Source: Rhynchopus sp. YZ270_cl-10 (taxonomy: Eukaryota; Euglenozoa; Diplonemea; Diplonemida; Diplonemidae). Taken from it: a stretch of DNA of 64,000 nucleotides. The notes below the pieces were generated by a model. That model was not told the DNA's origin. It did no database searches and saw nothing but the letters and a program-made list of their open reading frames with translations. A program made the position numbers and the translations under genes. Of this stretch, positions 1-10,668 are shown piece by piece. Each line of letters opens with the position of its first letter. Position 1 is the stretch's first letter. Location: NCBI GenBank assembly GCA_964035575.1, contig OZ037921.1, positions 454,501 to 518,500 on the forward strand, in the 5' to 3' direction.

Positions 1-350
1 AATGAAGAACCCAACCACACAAACCTCGGTCCGCAAAAGAGTGAAAGAGAAAGAAAAACAATTTGGCACGCTCGCAGCTAAGGACAAGTGACAGAGTAAA
101 ACCTCACAAAAAAAAAAGCAACAACCCAAAGAGCAGTACTGAAAGCGCACCTCGGACTGCATGTATTGTTTGCATTTATGCAGCTCTAAGGGTTGTGTTG
201 TTAGGCTTTGTTTCTTTTATTTCATTTTTTCGTTTTGATAAAAAGGAAATACGAATCAGTGCATGCTAGCATTGGTTCGCCTTCCTGGATGTCTTAAGAA
301 GTATGTTGTACAATACAATACAAACATCTGCACATCAACCTCACCATCCT
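1..350. other. 3' flank of SLP-A, no gene seen
   Basis: AT-rich sequence with A and T runs downstream of the stop codon of the minus-strand SLP-A gene. The short open frame at 63-269 on the plus strand starts at TTG and has low-complexity composition. I see no supported gene here. Confidence 0.6.
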
Positions 351-3300
351 CTACAGCACAGTGATCTTCACTCCAAACTGGTTCTTCACAAGGCGACGCA
401 CCTCGGCACCAACAACAGACACAAACTCTGAGTACTTGAGCTTCGCAGAGAAGCCAAAGCTGAGGCGGTTCCCAAGCACAGTCATGTCGAGGGCAAAGGA
501 GACTGCCGTGTCGCTGTTCGTGAGGGTGTTGGAGAAGGCAAGGGTGTGCACCTGGAAGGCCTTCAGGAGCGACCCACCTGCAACGTCGACCATCTCCGCA
601 AAGGCACCCACAACAGCCGAGGCAGCCTGCATCACACCCTGTGCCGCAGAGAGGCTCGCCTTCGCAGCAGTCACAGTCCCCTTGGCCGCAGTGATGGCGC
701 CGGAGACAGTCTTCTTCACTGCCGTCAGCGTCTTCTGTGCAGCGTAGAGCGACGCCTTGACCACCCCGTACGAGACCCAGCACGAGGCAACGCCACCGCA
801 CTTCCACGGCTTCTTCCTGCACTTCTTCTCCTTCGACTTGCACACCGACCTCTTCTTCGACACCTGGTGGCTCCACGAGTTCACCTTGTTCTGTGCAGCC
901 CGCACCTTGCTTGTCGCCGATGCCTCTGCCGAGTTGAGCTTCGTCTGTGCGCTCTGCAGCGAGCGGCGCTGCGCAGCAACCTTGTCCGATGCAGACGCCA
1001 GGCTGCTGTCCGCCTCGTCGGCCAACTCGTACAGGAACGCAGTCGCGTCTGCGCGCAGCTTTGTGATCCCCTCCGTGCTCACCGACCCCGAGATCGTGTT
1101 CGAGAACCCCGCCTTCCCGGGCGTCCCAATCGTCTCCATCGAGACTCCCACAGTCAGCCCCACCCCGAGCGAGTACACGAAGCTCCCGTTCACCTTGCTG
1201 TCCGACAGGTCCAGGTACAGCGACACCGTCTGCCCGAGGATCGACGCCGTCCCGTCCACCTGCAGGTACTGCTCCGTCGGTGTCAGCGCCATCGCAAAGG
1301 AGGGGCCCGTGGACCCGTCCACGCTGCTGATGGTGATCGGCCCCCAGTCCAGCTTCTCCGCCACAAACGCCGCAGACATCCCCGTCGCCGTCACGTGGAA
1401 CTCGGCCAGCACAATCTTCACTGCAGTCCACAGGGTGAAGTTGTGCACCGCAATGTGCGTCCCCGCAGGGATCGTCGCGCTTGCCGCCGCAATGGTGATG
1501 ACAACGTCGTTCACAGGGTCCGGGTTGAAGGAGGCGGCAAAGTGGTCGACAGACACGTCCGCAATGACGCCGCCGACAGAGCCCAGGCAGCTGCTGCACC
1601 CAGCAATGTCGGTGATGATGCGCTTGAAGTCGAGGTTCGCAACCTCCATCGACACAGCCGTCTTTGTGAAGTCCTCGAGGTCCGCCCCGACAACCACGTA
1701 CCCGGACGTGCCCGCAACCTCAAGGCCCCCCATGAAGGAGAACTGCGTCGGCAGCAGCGCCACCGACACCGTCATGCTCACAGCCAGGGGGAAGAGCACA
1801 GACACACCCTTCAGCCCGAACGGGTTCTTCCAGGGCTCGTCCGAGTCCACAGACAGCGCAATCGTGAGCGACCCTGTTGCCGCCAGGCCAATGAACCCGC
1901 CTGCCGTGAAGGTCTGCGCGTTGTCCCCGCTCCCGACAGTCAGGTCCAGCACCACGTTGAACCCCACCTCCGGCGGGCCCGTCCCAATCACAAACGCAAG
2001 CGCCACCTCCTGCAGCACCACCTTCTTCGACCCGAGCTCAATGCCCCCTGCAAGACGCACGTACACGTTCATCTCCGTCGGCGACACAATGTTTGCAATC
2101 ACCGTCAGCCCGGCCGCGTCCCCCTCCCCGGACTCCGCAGACGCAATCTGGTCCGTAAGCGACGCAGGTGTGATGCTCTTCACCCCCTGCATCAGCCCGC
2201 TGTTCGCCCCAAGGAACGCCGCAAGCGAAAGCCCGGCCTTCAGCTCGTTCCCCTGGATCGTCATCGCCACGCTCGCCACAGAGAACCGCACCCACGTCGG
2301 CGCCAGCTCCGACAGCACGTTCCCCACAACCGACGGTGCCCCGGACTGCTTCGCCAGCTCCTCTGAGCCTGCGGTGAAGGCCATCCCGTACTGCCACGAG
2401 CCGCCTGTCCCTGTCCCTGTCGTCCCCGCCTTCTGCACAGCCACCACAAGGTCAAACTCCATCCCAAACAGCGACCCTGCAGCCGCAAGCGACAGCGACC
2501 CCCCAAACGACACCTCGAGCGACACCGTGTGCAGGTCCATCCCCTTCAGCCCCGAGAACAGCGACGGCGACCCCGTCCCCAGCGACGCCCCAAACGGCGA
2601 CCCAGACCCACCCTGCCACGCCCCCGCAAACCCGTCCGGCGTCGCAGACCCTGCAGCCGACAGCGTCCCGCGCAGCGTCACCTCCGCCGCCACCACCGGC
2701 ACCGGGAAGCTCAGCGCCACGTCAAACTGGCCCCCGAGGAAGGTCCCCGTCACAGACACAGCCTTCGTCGCGTCCGCAGCAGACACCACCTTCACTGTCA
2801 CGGCGTCCACAGTCACCGTCTTCCCGTGGAACGGGATGCGCAGGTTCCCAAGCGACCCCGACACCGTCCACTCGTCCGCAGACGCGCCGTCAGCACAGTT
2901 CTTCGAGAAGTCCACAGCCAGCTCCATCGAGGGGATCCCGTGCGGCAGCCCCGTCACCGCCACCATCCCGGTCCCGGTGCAGTCCGACCCCACCGTCGCC
3001 GTCACAGCCACGTTGTCGTCCGCGTACGCCATCGTCGCCGACACAGACGACGCACTCGTGCTGCTGCTGAAGCTGATGGTTGCCGACACCCCGACAGACG
3101 TGTCCGCTGTGATGTTCCCCGTCCACGACCGCGACGACAGCGTCTCCTCCCCGGCACCTGCCGACACAAGCGCAACCGTCACCCCTGTGAAGGACGTCCC
3201 CGCCGGCCCGTTCCAGGACGCAGCAAGCGCCCCGGACACCTCCATCGCTCCCGTGCAGCGGTGGTACGCCACCGTCCCTGCGAACACCAGGTCGTCCGCC

Positions 3301-5879
3301 CCCTCAAGGCGCAGCGTCGCGTTGATGTCCCCTGTCGACGGCGTGTCGCACCCCTCCACGTACTCGAAGGCAAGCGCCGCAGAGAGGATCCCGTTGCTTG
3401 TCATAAACACAGTCCCGACAGACACAGTCTGCAGCGCCCCGCCTGCAAACACCACCTTCGCAGACGCCGACCCGCCAAACAGGTTTGCGTTTGCGTCCAC
3501 CTCCCCAGCCCACGCCAGCGTCGCCGCATCTGCCGCCAGCGTCCCGGTCAGCTGCACCGACGCAGACGTCAGCGTCAGCGCCTGGTACGACAGCGAGGCC
3601 ACACTCCCGGTCACCGTGTAGCGCACGTCCCCCGCCGCCACCGCACACCTGTCGTACAGCAGCGACCCCTCAAACGCCGCACCAGACCCCGTGAGCGTCA
3701 GGTTCCCGTCGCCCACAAGCGTCGCGCACCCGGTCGCGTCGTCCACCTGCACCGACGCCTCTCCTGAGAACGCAACCCCAGCCCCGCTCACAGCCACCGT
3801 CCCGGTCAGCGTCGAGAACGCGTTGTCTGCAATCTCCGCCCCGAGCGCCAGCGCCACCTCGCCCACTGTTGCCGCCCCCACGAAGGACCCAGTCCACAGC
3901 ACCTGCGGCACAGCCGTCGTGTCCTCCACGTCCGCCACAGTCAGGTTCCCCACCAGTGCCACCGACACAGACTCCAGGGTGAAGGACCCCGCTTCCAGCG
4001 ACGACAGGTTCCCGCGCACGTCCCACACCGGCAACGCCGCGTTCGCCTCCGTGTAGTTGCTCACGTGCACCACCTCTGCGATGAAGGTCGGCAGGGCGTC
4101 CGCGTCTGCGTCCCCCGCGTACGCCACAGTCCCAGACCCGCGCATCACGCCGTCCGCCACAGCAAACGTCACAGCCCCGCTCACAGCCCCAATCTGCACG
4201 TCCCCGGACACCGCAAACGCCGTCACCCCGTCCGCGTCGTCAAACGTGATCTCTGCCGCAGCGCTGCTCGCACCCGCAAGCCCCACAGCCCCGCTGATGC
4301 GCCCGCCCCAGGACACGGCCCCATCCGCCGCCACAGTCGAGTCCAGCTCCAGCGCCACGTCCGCCACCGCCACACCAGACACAGACACGTCCGTCCCCAC
4401 GTCCAGCGCCGCACGCACGGCCCACTGCGGCGTCACCCCGTCGGCCCCGCACCCCTCCGCCTGCACCATCGTCCCGGACACACTCAGCCCGCCTGCGCTC
4501 GCCACAGTCACCTCCACCGACCCGCCGTTGTCCGCCGTGCAGTTTGCCGACGCGTACGACACCGTCCCACTCAGCGAGAACCCGGGCTTCACCACCTCCA
4601 GAGCCACCTCCAGCGCATCAAGCCCGTCCACCGTGAACGTCCCCGTCACAGACGCAGTCGTCCCAAACAGCGACACCGACGCAGACACAGACCCGCCCCA
4701 GGCAATCGTGTCCGCCTGCACCTCGTAGTCCTCGTCCTCGTCCCCGTCCACGTAGTCCTCTGCAGGCGCGTCTGTCCCCCACACAGGTGCCTCCGTGAAG
4801 ACAAGCACAAGCGGTGCGTCTGTCTCCGGCACAGACGGCGCATCCGTCGTAGCCGCCGCCGCACCCGTCCCACGTGCAGCCTCCGCCTGTGCCTTCGTCT
4901 GCGTGTGCGTCGCCGTCACCGTCGCCGACACCCCCTCCAGCGTCAGGCCGTGCACAGAGACCGGCTCCGTCGTGGACGCTGTGATGCGGGCAAACGGCGC
5001 AGTCACGTTCGTCTTCACCACAAACATGCACACGTCAAACATCGCCTCCGTGATTGCAAGCTCCTGTCCCAGCCCGGGCACAGACATCCCCGGGAACTCA
5101 ATCATCACCGCCACTGGGCACGACGCAGTCGCAGCCTCAATGCTCCCGTCAAACAGCGGCACCCCGTCCACACGGAACCCCAGCTGCGACGGCAGGTCGA
5201 GGTCCAGTTCGAGGTCCAGGTACGTCGAGTTGTCCGCAGACGCCCCTGTCTCAACAACGGCAGTCTCGTTTGTGTCGTTTGTTGTGTCCGGCAGCGCAAA
5301 GTCGACGTACACCAGGGTCTCCACCGCCGCACCCTTGAACGCCTTCTCCACCCCAAACCCAACCACCACAGACGTCGCTGTCTCCCCTGCAAGCATCCCG
5401 CTCACAAGCGACCCCTCCCAGTCCAGCACCAGACCCCCTGTCGCAGTCTCGTTCTGCACCGTCACGTTCATCGACACCAGCGCATTCTCCAACGGGAGCT
5501 CCCCCGACAGCCCCGACACGTCACCTTCTGCAGTCAGCTCAAACTGCACCACCCCGGCCTCACACAGCAGCGTCACCTCCGTCTCTGCAGAGGTCACAAA
5601 GTGTGCCGACGTGTTGCTTGTCAGCGCCCCGGTCACCACCACACTCCCGGTCGTGTTCGTGCCGTCGCCACCCGTCCCGCCTGTGCACAGCGCCACAGCT
5701 TCAGACACCGCCTCGTCTCCCAGCAGGCACACCGTCGCCGCACCCCGCTCCGTGCACACCACGGCCACTGTCGCTGCCGCTGTCTCCGTCTCCGTGTCGT
5801 CCCCCCAGGCAACCCCTGCCACTGCTGCCAGCAGCAACGGAAGCAGCATCCGCCGCACAGGTCTCGGTGCAAAGACCAT
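351..5879 (-). CDS. SLP-A: giant secreted repeat protein, family unknown
   Basis: A single-exon frame of 1,842 codons from an ATG at 5879 to TAG at 351. The N-terminus has an Arg-rich start followed by a hydrophobic stretch (MLLPLLLAAVAGVAWG, residues 11-26) that looks like a cleaved signal peptide, so the protein is probably secreted. The body is rich in Val, Ala, Gly, Ser and Thr and looks beta-rich. About six modules of roughly 130 residues each begin near a W-x-G motif (WEGS, WGGS, WGGR, WTGS, WAGE, WTGN). Many N-x-S/T sites suggest N-glycosylation. Near residue 1690 a basic Cys-rich patch (CKSKEKKCRKKPWKC, then a CW pair) leads into an Ala/Lys-rich segment that looks helical. I see no C-terminal membrane anchor. 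It is clearly homologous to SLP-B1 and SLP-B2 in this window, sharing motifs such as PVWDV, FTAGGFI and SFNPDPVN. I do not recognise the family, and a surface or matrix role is only inferred. Confidence 0.85.
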   Translation of the reverse strand: MVFAPRPVRRMLLPLLLAAVAGVAWGDDTETETAAATVAVVCTERGAATVCLLGDEAVSEAVALCTGGTGGDGTNTTGSVVVTGALTSNTSAHFVTSAETEVTLLCEAGVVQFELTAEGDVSGLSGELPLENALVSMNVTVQNETATGGLVLDWEGSLVSGMLAGETATSVVVGFGVEKAFKGAAVETLVYVDFALPDTTNDTNETAVVETGASADNSTYLDLELDLDLPSQLGFRVDGVPLFDGSIEAATASCPVAVMIEFPGMSVPGLGQELAITEAMFDVCMFVVKTNVTAPFARITASTTEPVSVHGLTLEGVSATVTATHTQTKAQAEAARGTGAAAATTDAPSVPETDAPLVLVFTEAPVWGTDAPAEDYVDGDEDEDYEVQADTIAWGGSVSASVSLFGTTASVTGTFTVDGLDALEVALEVVKPGFSLSGTVSYASANCTADNGGSVEVTVASAGGLSVSGTMVQAEGCGADGVTPQWAVRAALDVGTDVSVSGVAVADVALELDSTVAADGAVSWGGRISGAVGLAGASSAAAEITFDDADGVTAFAVSGDVQIGAVSGAVTFAVADGVMRGSGTVAYAGDADADALPTFIAEVVHVSNYTEANAALPVWDVRGNLSSLEAGSFTLESVSVALVGNLTVADVEDTTAVPQVLWTGSFVGAATVGEVALALGAEIADNAFSTLTGTVAVSGAGVAFSGEASVQVDDATGCATLVGDGNLTLTGSGAAFEGSLLYDRCAVAAGDVRYTVTGSVASLSYQALTLTSASVQLTGTLAADAATLAWAGEVDANANLFGGSASAKVVFAGGALQTVSVGTVFMTSNGILSAALAFEYVEGCDTPSTGDINATLRLEGADDLVFAGTVAYHRCTGAMEVSGALAASWNGPAGTSFTGVTVALVSAGAGEETLSSRSWTGNITADTSVGVSATISFSSSTSASSVSATMAYADDNVAVTATVGSDCTGTGMVAVTGLPHGIPSMELAVDFSKNCADGASADEWTVSGSLGNLRIPFHGKTVTVDAVTVKVVSAADATKAVSVTGTFLGGQFDVALSFPVPVVAAEVTLRGTLSAAGSATPDGFAGAWQGGSGSPFGASLGTGSPSLFSGLKGMDLHTVSLEVSFGGSLSLAAAGSLFGMEFDLVVAVQKAGTTGTGTGGSWQYGMAFTAGSEELAKQSGAPSVVGNVLSELAPTWVRFSVASVAMTIQGNELKAGLSLAAFLGANSGLMQGVKSITPASLTDQIASAESGEGDAAGLTVIANIVSPTEMNVYVRLAGGIELGSKKVVLQEVALAFVIGTGPPEVGFNVVLDLTVGSGDNAQTFTAGGFIGLAATGSLTIALSVDSDEPWKNPFGLKGVSVLFPLAVSMTVSVALLPTQFSFMGGLEVAGTSGYVVVGADLEDFTKTAVSMEVANLDFKRIITDIAGCSSCLGSVGGVIADVSVDHFAASFNPDPVNDVVITIAAASATIPAGTHIAVHNFTLWTAVKIVLAEFHVTATGMSAAFVAEKLDWGPITISSVDGSTGPSFAMALTPTEQYLQVDGTASILGQTVSLYLDLSDSKVNGSFVYSLGVGLTVGVSMETIGTPGKAGFSNTISGSVSTEGITKLRADATAFLYELADEADSSLASASDKVAAQRRSLQSAQTKLNSAEASATSKVRAAQNKVNSWSHQVSKKRSVCKSKEKKCRKKPWKCGGVASCWVSYGVVKASLYAAQKTLTAVKKTVSGAITAAKGTVTAAKASLSAAQGVMQAASAVVGAFAEMVDVAGGSLLKAFQVHTLAFSNTLTNSDTAVSFALDMTVLGNRLSFGFSAKLKYSEFVSVVGAEVRRLVKNQFGVKITVL

Positions 5880-6115
5880 CCTTGTTCTTGTGTTCCCGAG
5901 GTCCCGGTGTGGGCTCTCCTGACCTTCTCTAATCTCGGCCCTCTTCTCTTTTCTGTGTGGATATCTATCTGGGTGGTAGGTGTACTAATAGGGACAACAA
6001 AGTTGGTATGGTGTGCAGTGACGACACCCTGTGGGGAGGGTGGTTAGTGTCCACCACAAAATAACACGTAGTGTTGTGGAGGAATAAGTGTACCAATAAG
6101 TGTACTAAGTGTACT
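5880..6115. other. 5' flank of SLP-A
   Basis: Spacer upstream of the SLP-A ATG, GC-rich next to the gene and then AT-rich. It presumably carries the promoter, but I recognise no specific element. A short run of TAAGTGTAC-like repeats lies at about 6086-6114. Confidence 0.4.
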
Positions 6116-7262
6116 CAGTGGGAAGTCAGAATAGAGTCGCACAATGAAGTTTGCGAGGTTATGAACAAATGTAGGGTTGACGTTGTCATCATGGTTTTCA
6201 AAAGAGAAGTGCACACAGCTGTCTCAGCCAGGGATAACTGTTGTAAAATGCGGAATATCATAGGTCGTCACCGTGGACCAAATGGTCGTATTAGTCATCA
6301 TGTACTGTGCTGGTGGGATGCTGCAATGCGTCAAGACGGATGCTTGATAGATGAAATGTGCCTCTTGCACACATCTGCAGAAACATGGTAGGATGATCTA
6401 AAGCCTCTTGCGCTTAGTCATCTTTGGTGCAAATATGTTGAAAATCAGTGGGAAGTCAGAATAGAGTCGCACAATACAGAAGTTTGCGAGGTTATGAACA
6501 AATGTAGGGTTGACGTTGTCATCATGGTTTCAAAAGAGAAGTGCACACAGCTGTCTCAGCCAGGGATAACTGTTGTAAAATGCGGAATATCATAGGTCGT
6601 CACCGTGGACCAAATGGTCATATTAGTCATCATGTACTGTGCTGGTGGGATGCTGCAATGCGTCAAGACGGATGCTAACATACAACGAAACTTGATAGAT
6701 GAAATGTGTCTCTTGCACACATCTGCAGAAACATGGTAGAATGATCTTAAGCACGCTACAAGCACGTCTCCAGTGTGGGGAGAAGGACAATTGGGACATC
6801 ACCGAGGCAGTGCTGGACACTGTGGTAATCCAATAAGATCATGTGGGCATGCAGTATGCTGTAGCTGTAGTGCCTAACAGCGCCCCAAGGAAGAAAATTC
6901 TTCGTGCTTCCAAGTGTGCCGTGCAAGAAGTGCGGGGCCACCCAAGATGTAGTCATCTTTGGTGCAAATATGTTGAAAATCAGTGGGAAGTCAGAATAGA
7001 GTCGCACAATACTGAAGTTTGCGAGGTTATGAACAAATGTAGGGTTGACGTTGTCATCATGGTTTCAAAAGAGAAGTGCACACAGCTGTCTCAGCCAGGG
7101 ATAACTGTTGTAAAATGCGGAATATCATAGGTCGTCACCGTGGACCAAATGGTCGTATTAGTCATCATGTACTGTGCTGGTGGGATGCTGCAATGCGTCA
7201 AGACGGATACTTGATAGATGAAATGTGCCTCTTGCACACATCTGCAGAAAAATGGTAAGATG
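6116..7262 (+). repeat. Tandem array of a ~300 bp repeat, about 2.8 copies
   Basis: Copies start at 6116, 6446 and 6981 with CAGTGGGAAGTCAGAATAG and end near 6420, 6750 and 7262. Copies 2 and 3 are preceded by the same ~30 bp (6416-6445 and 6951-6980). Copy 2 has an extra ~16 bp at about 6676-6691, and unrelated sequence (6751-6950) separates copies 2 and 3. Each copy ends in a hairpin of the GATGAA/TGTGC type and then a partial CTAAGC-type hairpin. The open frames through the copies match nothing I know, so I treat the array as noncoding. Confidence 0.85.
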
Positions 7263-7724
7263 ATCCTTATGTGCAAATGTGAAGGCTAGCCATCTCCAAA
7301 GGGCGAAGAAGAGAGAAACTGATTTTGTCAACTAGGTGGGAGTCACTTGAGGAACTTTTTTTAATTTATTTCTGGGTCATACAATAGTCCCCTATTATTC
7401 GTTGGGGGGTTTTTTTTTCTTTTGTGGGAAAAGTGAACTTGTGAACTGCATACACCTGCAAAACAGATGCAACCACTACCATAAATAGCGCTCCAAAAAG
7501 GGCAGCAAAAAACTGTGCAACAAGAAAAATACTAAAACATAGGATCCTGCACCTTCTGTACTAGCAGAAATCTGGGGAAACCTTTTTTTTTTTTGTACAA
7601 AACATAATACATCTACACTACCCTCCCTCCTGATTTTCTCCCTGAAATTTTGGTAGCATTTTAAACACCACTAAACTCCGCCAACAAAATTTTTTCAGGC
7701 AAAAAATCACCCCCCCTCAAAAAC
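7263..7724. other. Spacer, no gene seen
   Basis: AT-rich sequence with long T and A runs lying 3' of the hypothetical gene. No coding signal and no recognisable repeat. Confidence 0.5.
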
Positions 7725-9030
7725 TCACATGGTATTCAAGAGGTTGTGTTCGTTGAGAAACTCTCGTGTGTCGGGGCTGAACTCATCTTCTGACTCAGGT
7801 ATCCGTGAGGTGCGGAGTGGTGTGGCTATACTAGATGCATTGACCCCACCTCCTCCTCCTCCTCCCCCTCCCCCTCCTACACCGTCAACCTTACTACGCG
7901 CCAAGGAGAGGTCAGGAAGGAAGTTGAGAACGTCCGTTGCACCGATAGTTGAAGCCCCACCACTGACATCTTTCCACTCAAATACCTGCTTGCCGTCTGC
8001 TGTAGGTGGTGCTGATTCCACCTCCGTCACCACCGCCCTGACAGGACTCACCACCGTCTCTCGGGTTTGCTGCACAGACGCTTGCCGAGATACCCCCGAA
8101 ACGTCCACACCAAAGGACCCCCGACTGCTTTCACTCTTCACTGCAGACACATCGCGCCACCCTTTACCTACATTCGACGTCTGTGTGTCTGTTGTGCTCC
8201 AATCCAATGCTCTAGCGGGGCGGGTAGGGGAGGGTTGCCTCTTGGGAAGGGTGGTGGTGGTGGTGGTGGTGGGGGCAGTGGTAGGTGCGGGTCGACCCCG
8301 GTCTCGCTCGCTCTGCACTTCGGAGAGAATCTGCGACTGTGTGGTTAGGTTGCGGTCGTACTGGCTTTGACTGCCTCTTGCAAGGAGGTCGTCCATTGCT
8401 TCGGTGAGGTATGAAAGTTGGTCCTGGTGGTGGGTGAAGGTGGTGGGGATGGAGGTGTGTGTGGGGGGGTGGGGGATGGCATACCGTGGTGCGTTTGTTG
8501 TGCTTCTCCTGCATCATGACGAATTGGTTCAGCTGCAACTGCATCAGCTGCTGCTGGTTGGCGATTGAGGCAACCATGGACTGCAATGCTGTGATATCAT
8601 GTCTCGCCGCTGTGTCCTCCTGGATGAGAATGATAAGATGGTTTTTTATTTGAAAAAATAGCAGAATTTTAATGGTATTTTTTCAAAAAGTGTCACCAAA
8701 AACGATGGAAAAAAAAAGAAATGGTAAATTACTGGTGTGGCCGACGACCCCAAAATAGCAGAAAATAGCAGAAAGTAGCACCTCCCTTCAGCCGCACCAA
8801 AAAATCCAGATGCCCAGAATAGCAGAAAATAGCAGAAAATAGCACAACAAGCACCCCCTTTCAGCCACACCAGTAAAAAGAAAAAGTGGGGATGGGATGG
8901 GGATGAGGAGGACCTGTGTCCATACGTTGGGTATATACGGCATGACTGCCTGCACATAGGCTGTATCTCGCCGCCCTGCACCAAAGCTACCTGTGGTCTG
9001 AGCGTATGGCTCTGTCACTGCGTCCGACAT
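7725..9030 (-). CDS. Hypothetical multi-exon protein with Q-rich helix and Gly tract
   Basis: Three joined segments keep frame with GT-AG introns: 8926 upward (donor GTATGG), 8485-8619 (donor GTATGC) and 7725-8423 (TGA stop at 7725). From the ATG at 9030 this gives about 312 residues. The frame stays open and looks coding upstream of that ATG, so further 5' exons are likely: plausible acceptors place the exon edge at 9132 or 9199, and a possible first exon is at 9883-9989. Exon 2 encodes a Gln/Met-rich amphipathic segment (QQQLMQLQLNQFVMMQ), possibly a coiled coil. The last exon is Ser/Thr/Pro-rich and low complexity, with Thr runs and a 12-residue Gly tract encoded by CTCC-type repeats near 7848-7880. 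No known domain is visible. The low complexity lowers confidence in exact boundaries, but consistent splice sites and frame argue for a real gene. Confidence 0.6.
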
Positions 9031-9620
9031 GTTGCTGTCTTCACTGTCGTGTGTATTGTCTTTTCTAGATAGGGAAACACCTTTGTTCCACAAGGCTAGC
9101 TTGCCATCAGGTGTTAATGTGTGCCCCTTTCCTGTGTGTAGGTTTGTTTTGGGGGTATTTTTGAGCAAAACCAAAGCGAAAAAAGCCGGGAAGTGAAAAC
9201 TGCGTCATGAGAAAAGTGCGAACGTGAGATTTCTGTTCTCACTGAGCTTGCCTTAGGACACCTGCGTTAATGTGTAACAGATGTACCGCCCCAGCCAAAC
9301 TCCCCACCTGACTGGTGTCTCCAAAAGGGCTCACAAAATGCAATGATGAAGGGGTTCTATATTTTTTGTTGGCTATTGCGATATTTCATTCATTCGGGGT
9401 TGGGGGGAGGGTGACTATACTTTGCTCCTGAAAAAAAAAGTGGGGCACATATCTCAGTTGTTTTCTTTGTATCCATTACGGTTTAGCAGTTTGGTGTATT
9501 GAAAAATAATAAAACCTTCGTTCTCGAGCTTTTCTCCCTAATTTGATTGGAGACATATTGATCACTATAAGACACCTCCAGGCGGATACAGGCACGGTAA
9601 AAAAAAAAATAGAATAGTTG

Positions 9621-9655
9621 ATGAGATGATCCTAAGCCTCGCGTGCTTAGTCTGG
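9621..9655 (+). repeat. H1 hairpin element
   Basis: GATGATCCTAAGC, loop CTCGCGT, then GCTTAG: a perfect 6-bp stem (CTAAGC/GCTTAG). Member of the dispersed H1 family. Confidence 0.7.
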
Positions 9656-9674
9656 TTAGATTACAGTCCAAGTT

Positions 9675-10235
9675 TCTATTATGTCGTTTTAAATTATGTC
9701 GGTTTACCCCCCTTCCGACACCTAAAAAACGACATTATTAAAACCGCCAAAATCAAGAGCGCCATTAATCGCTCCATCGTACCGTGGCTCGCTTCGCGAG
9801 TCACAACCACACAAACACATACATTCCTCCCACAAAACAATACCCAGTTTCATAACCTAAACATACACTAATGGACGCTCACCTGGTTTCGTAGGAGGTT
9901 GCAAGTGCAACGGCGGAGGCCAACATCACCCCTTCAACCGCCGTGAAGGCATCCCTGTCCAATGAGGACATTCGTACGCTCACTGACATGGCGAGAACGA
10001 CTTCGGCTGCCAGAGCTACGAGGACTTAGAACTTGGAATATTTTTTCCACACCCACTCCGCGCCCACTCCCACCCACTCCAAATATAGCGTACCGTTTGG
10101 CCGGGGGCTCCGCCCCCGGCCAAACTGAAAATAAATAAATAAATAAAGCCCAAAAATCGAAAATCGGTCATTTTTTTCGATTCCGACACACAAAAAACGA
10201 CATCATTAAAACCGACCTAAATAAAGACGACATAA
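9675..10235. mobile_element. Possible non-autonomous element with short terminal inverted repeats
   Basis: The left end begins ATTATGTCGTTTTAAATTATG and the right end is the matching inverted ACGACATAAT. A second motif, CCGACAC(C/A)(T/C)AAAAAACGACAT, occurs as a direct repeat at 9714 and 10181. Inside lie a small foldback (about 9785-9805), a GC-rich stretch (9883-10030) open in frames on both strands, and a strong GC hairpin (10095-10125). The ends are short and degenerate, so this is a tentative DNA-element call with no transposase visible. On the minus strand the GC-rich stretch could be an ATG exon (9989-9883, donor GTGAGC). On the plus strand it could be a last exon ending TAG at about 10028. 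Confidence 0.35.
10095..10125. other. Perfect 14-bp GC-rich hairpin
   Basis: A 14-nt arm (GTTTGGCCGGGGGC) and its exact complement are separated by a 3-nt loop, in otherwise AT-rich DNA. A short (AAAT)n run follows. Any RNA spanning it would form a very stable stem. Its function is unknown. Confidence 0.8.
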
Positions 10236-10454
10236 TTACCGCGTGCACTGTACTTAATGTTTTAAACATTAAGTCATCTAAGTGTTTAGTCACCTGAAAT
10301 AAGGGTGGTGTTTCATAGAGTGTCTGCACCCCAAGGATACGCTCTACTAGCTGTACCCTTTTTTACTTACAGAAAAGGGTGGTGGGTTTCTGCCCTCTAC
10401 TACGAACTGTTGTTTTGTTTTTTGAAAATTTCAAAATAAAGAGAAAAAAAGAGA

Positions 10455-10552
10455 AATTAAAAGGAGTGCATAACGCCTCACCGTTTCATCAGGCGGACGC
10501 AGGGGCATTGATTCTCCGCGGGTTATCGCACCCCAGAGAGCACTTCATTGGT
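10455..10552 (+). repeat. H3 structured element
   Basis: Starts GAGTGCATAACGCCT. The CGCCT at 10474 pairs with AGGCG at 10491, and a GGGTT-type tetraloop hairpin (loop ATCG, here partly mutated) follows before AGAGAGCACTTC. Closely matches the copy at 15519. Confidence 0.65.
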
Positions 10553-10620
10553 ATGCATACAGTTAACCACGAGGGTGGTTGTATGCAAGGTACATAAGCA
10601 TTGCCATTGCCCCAGTTAAA

Positions 10621-10668
10621 AAAAAAAGTTGGCTTGAAATACAAAGCCCTCTCGTGACAGTGTACCTA
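10621..10668 (+). repeat. H4 element, 5' part
   Basis: GGCTTGAAATACAAAGCC, a stem-loop, is followed by CTCTCGTGACAGTGTACC. It matches the first ~45 bp of the longer copies at 39723 and 41264. Confidence 0.65.

Noticed and set aside
7091-7276. Small open frames in the 6116-7262 array
   Set aside because: No frame is preserved identically in all three copies with a recognisable protein, and the units end in hairpin elements.
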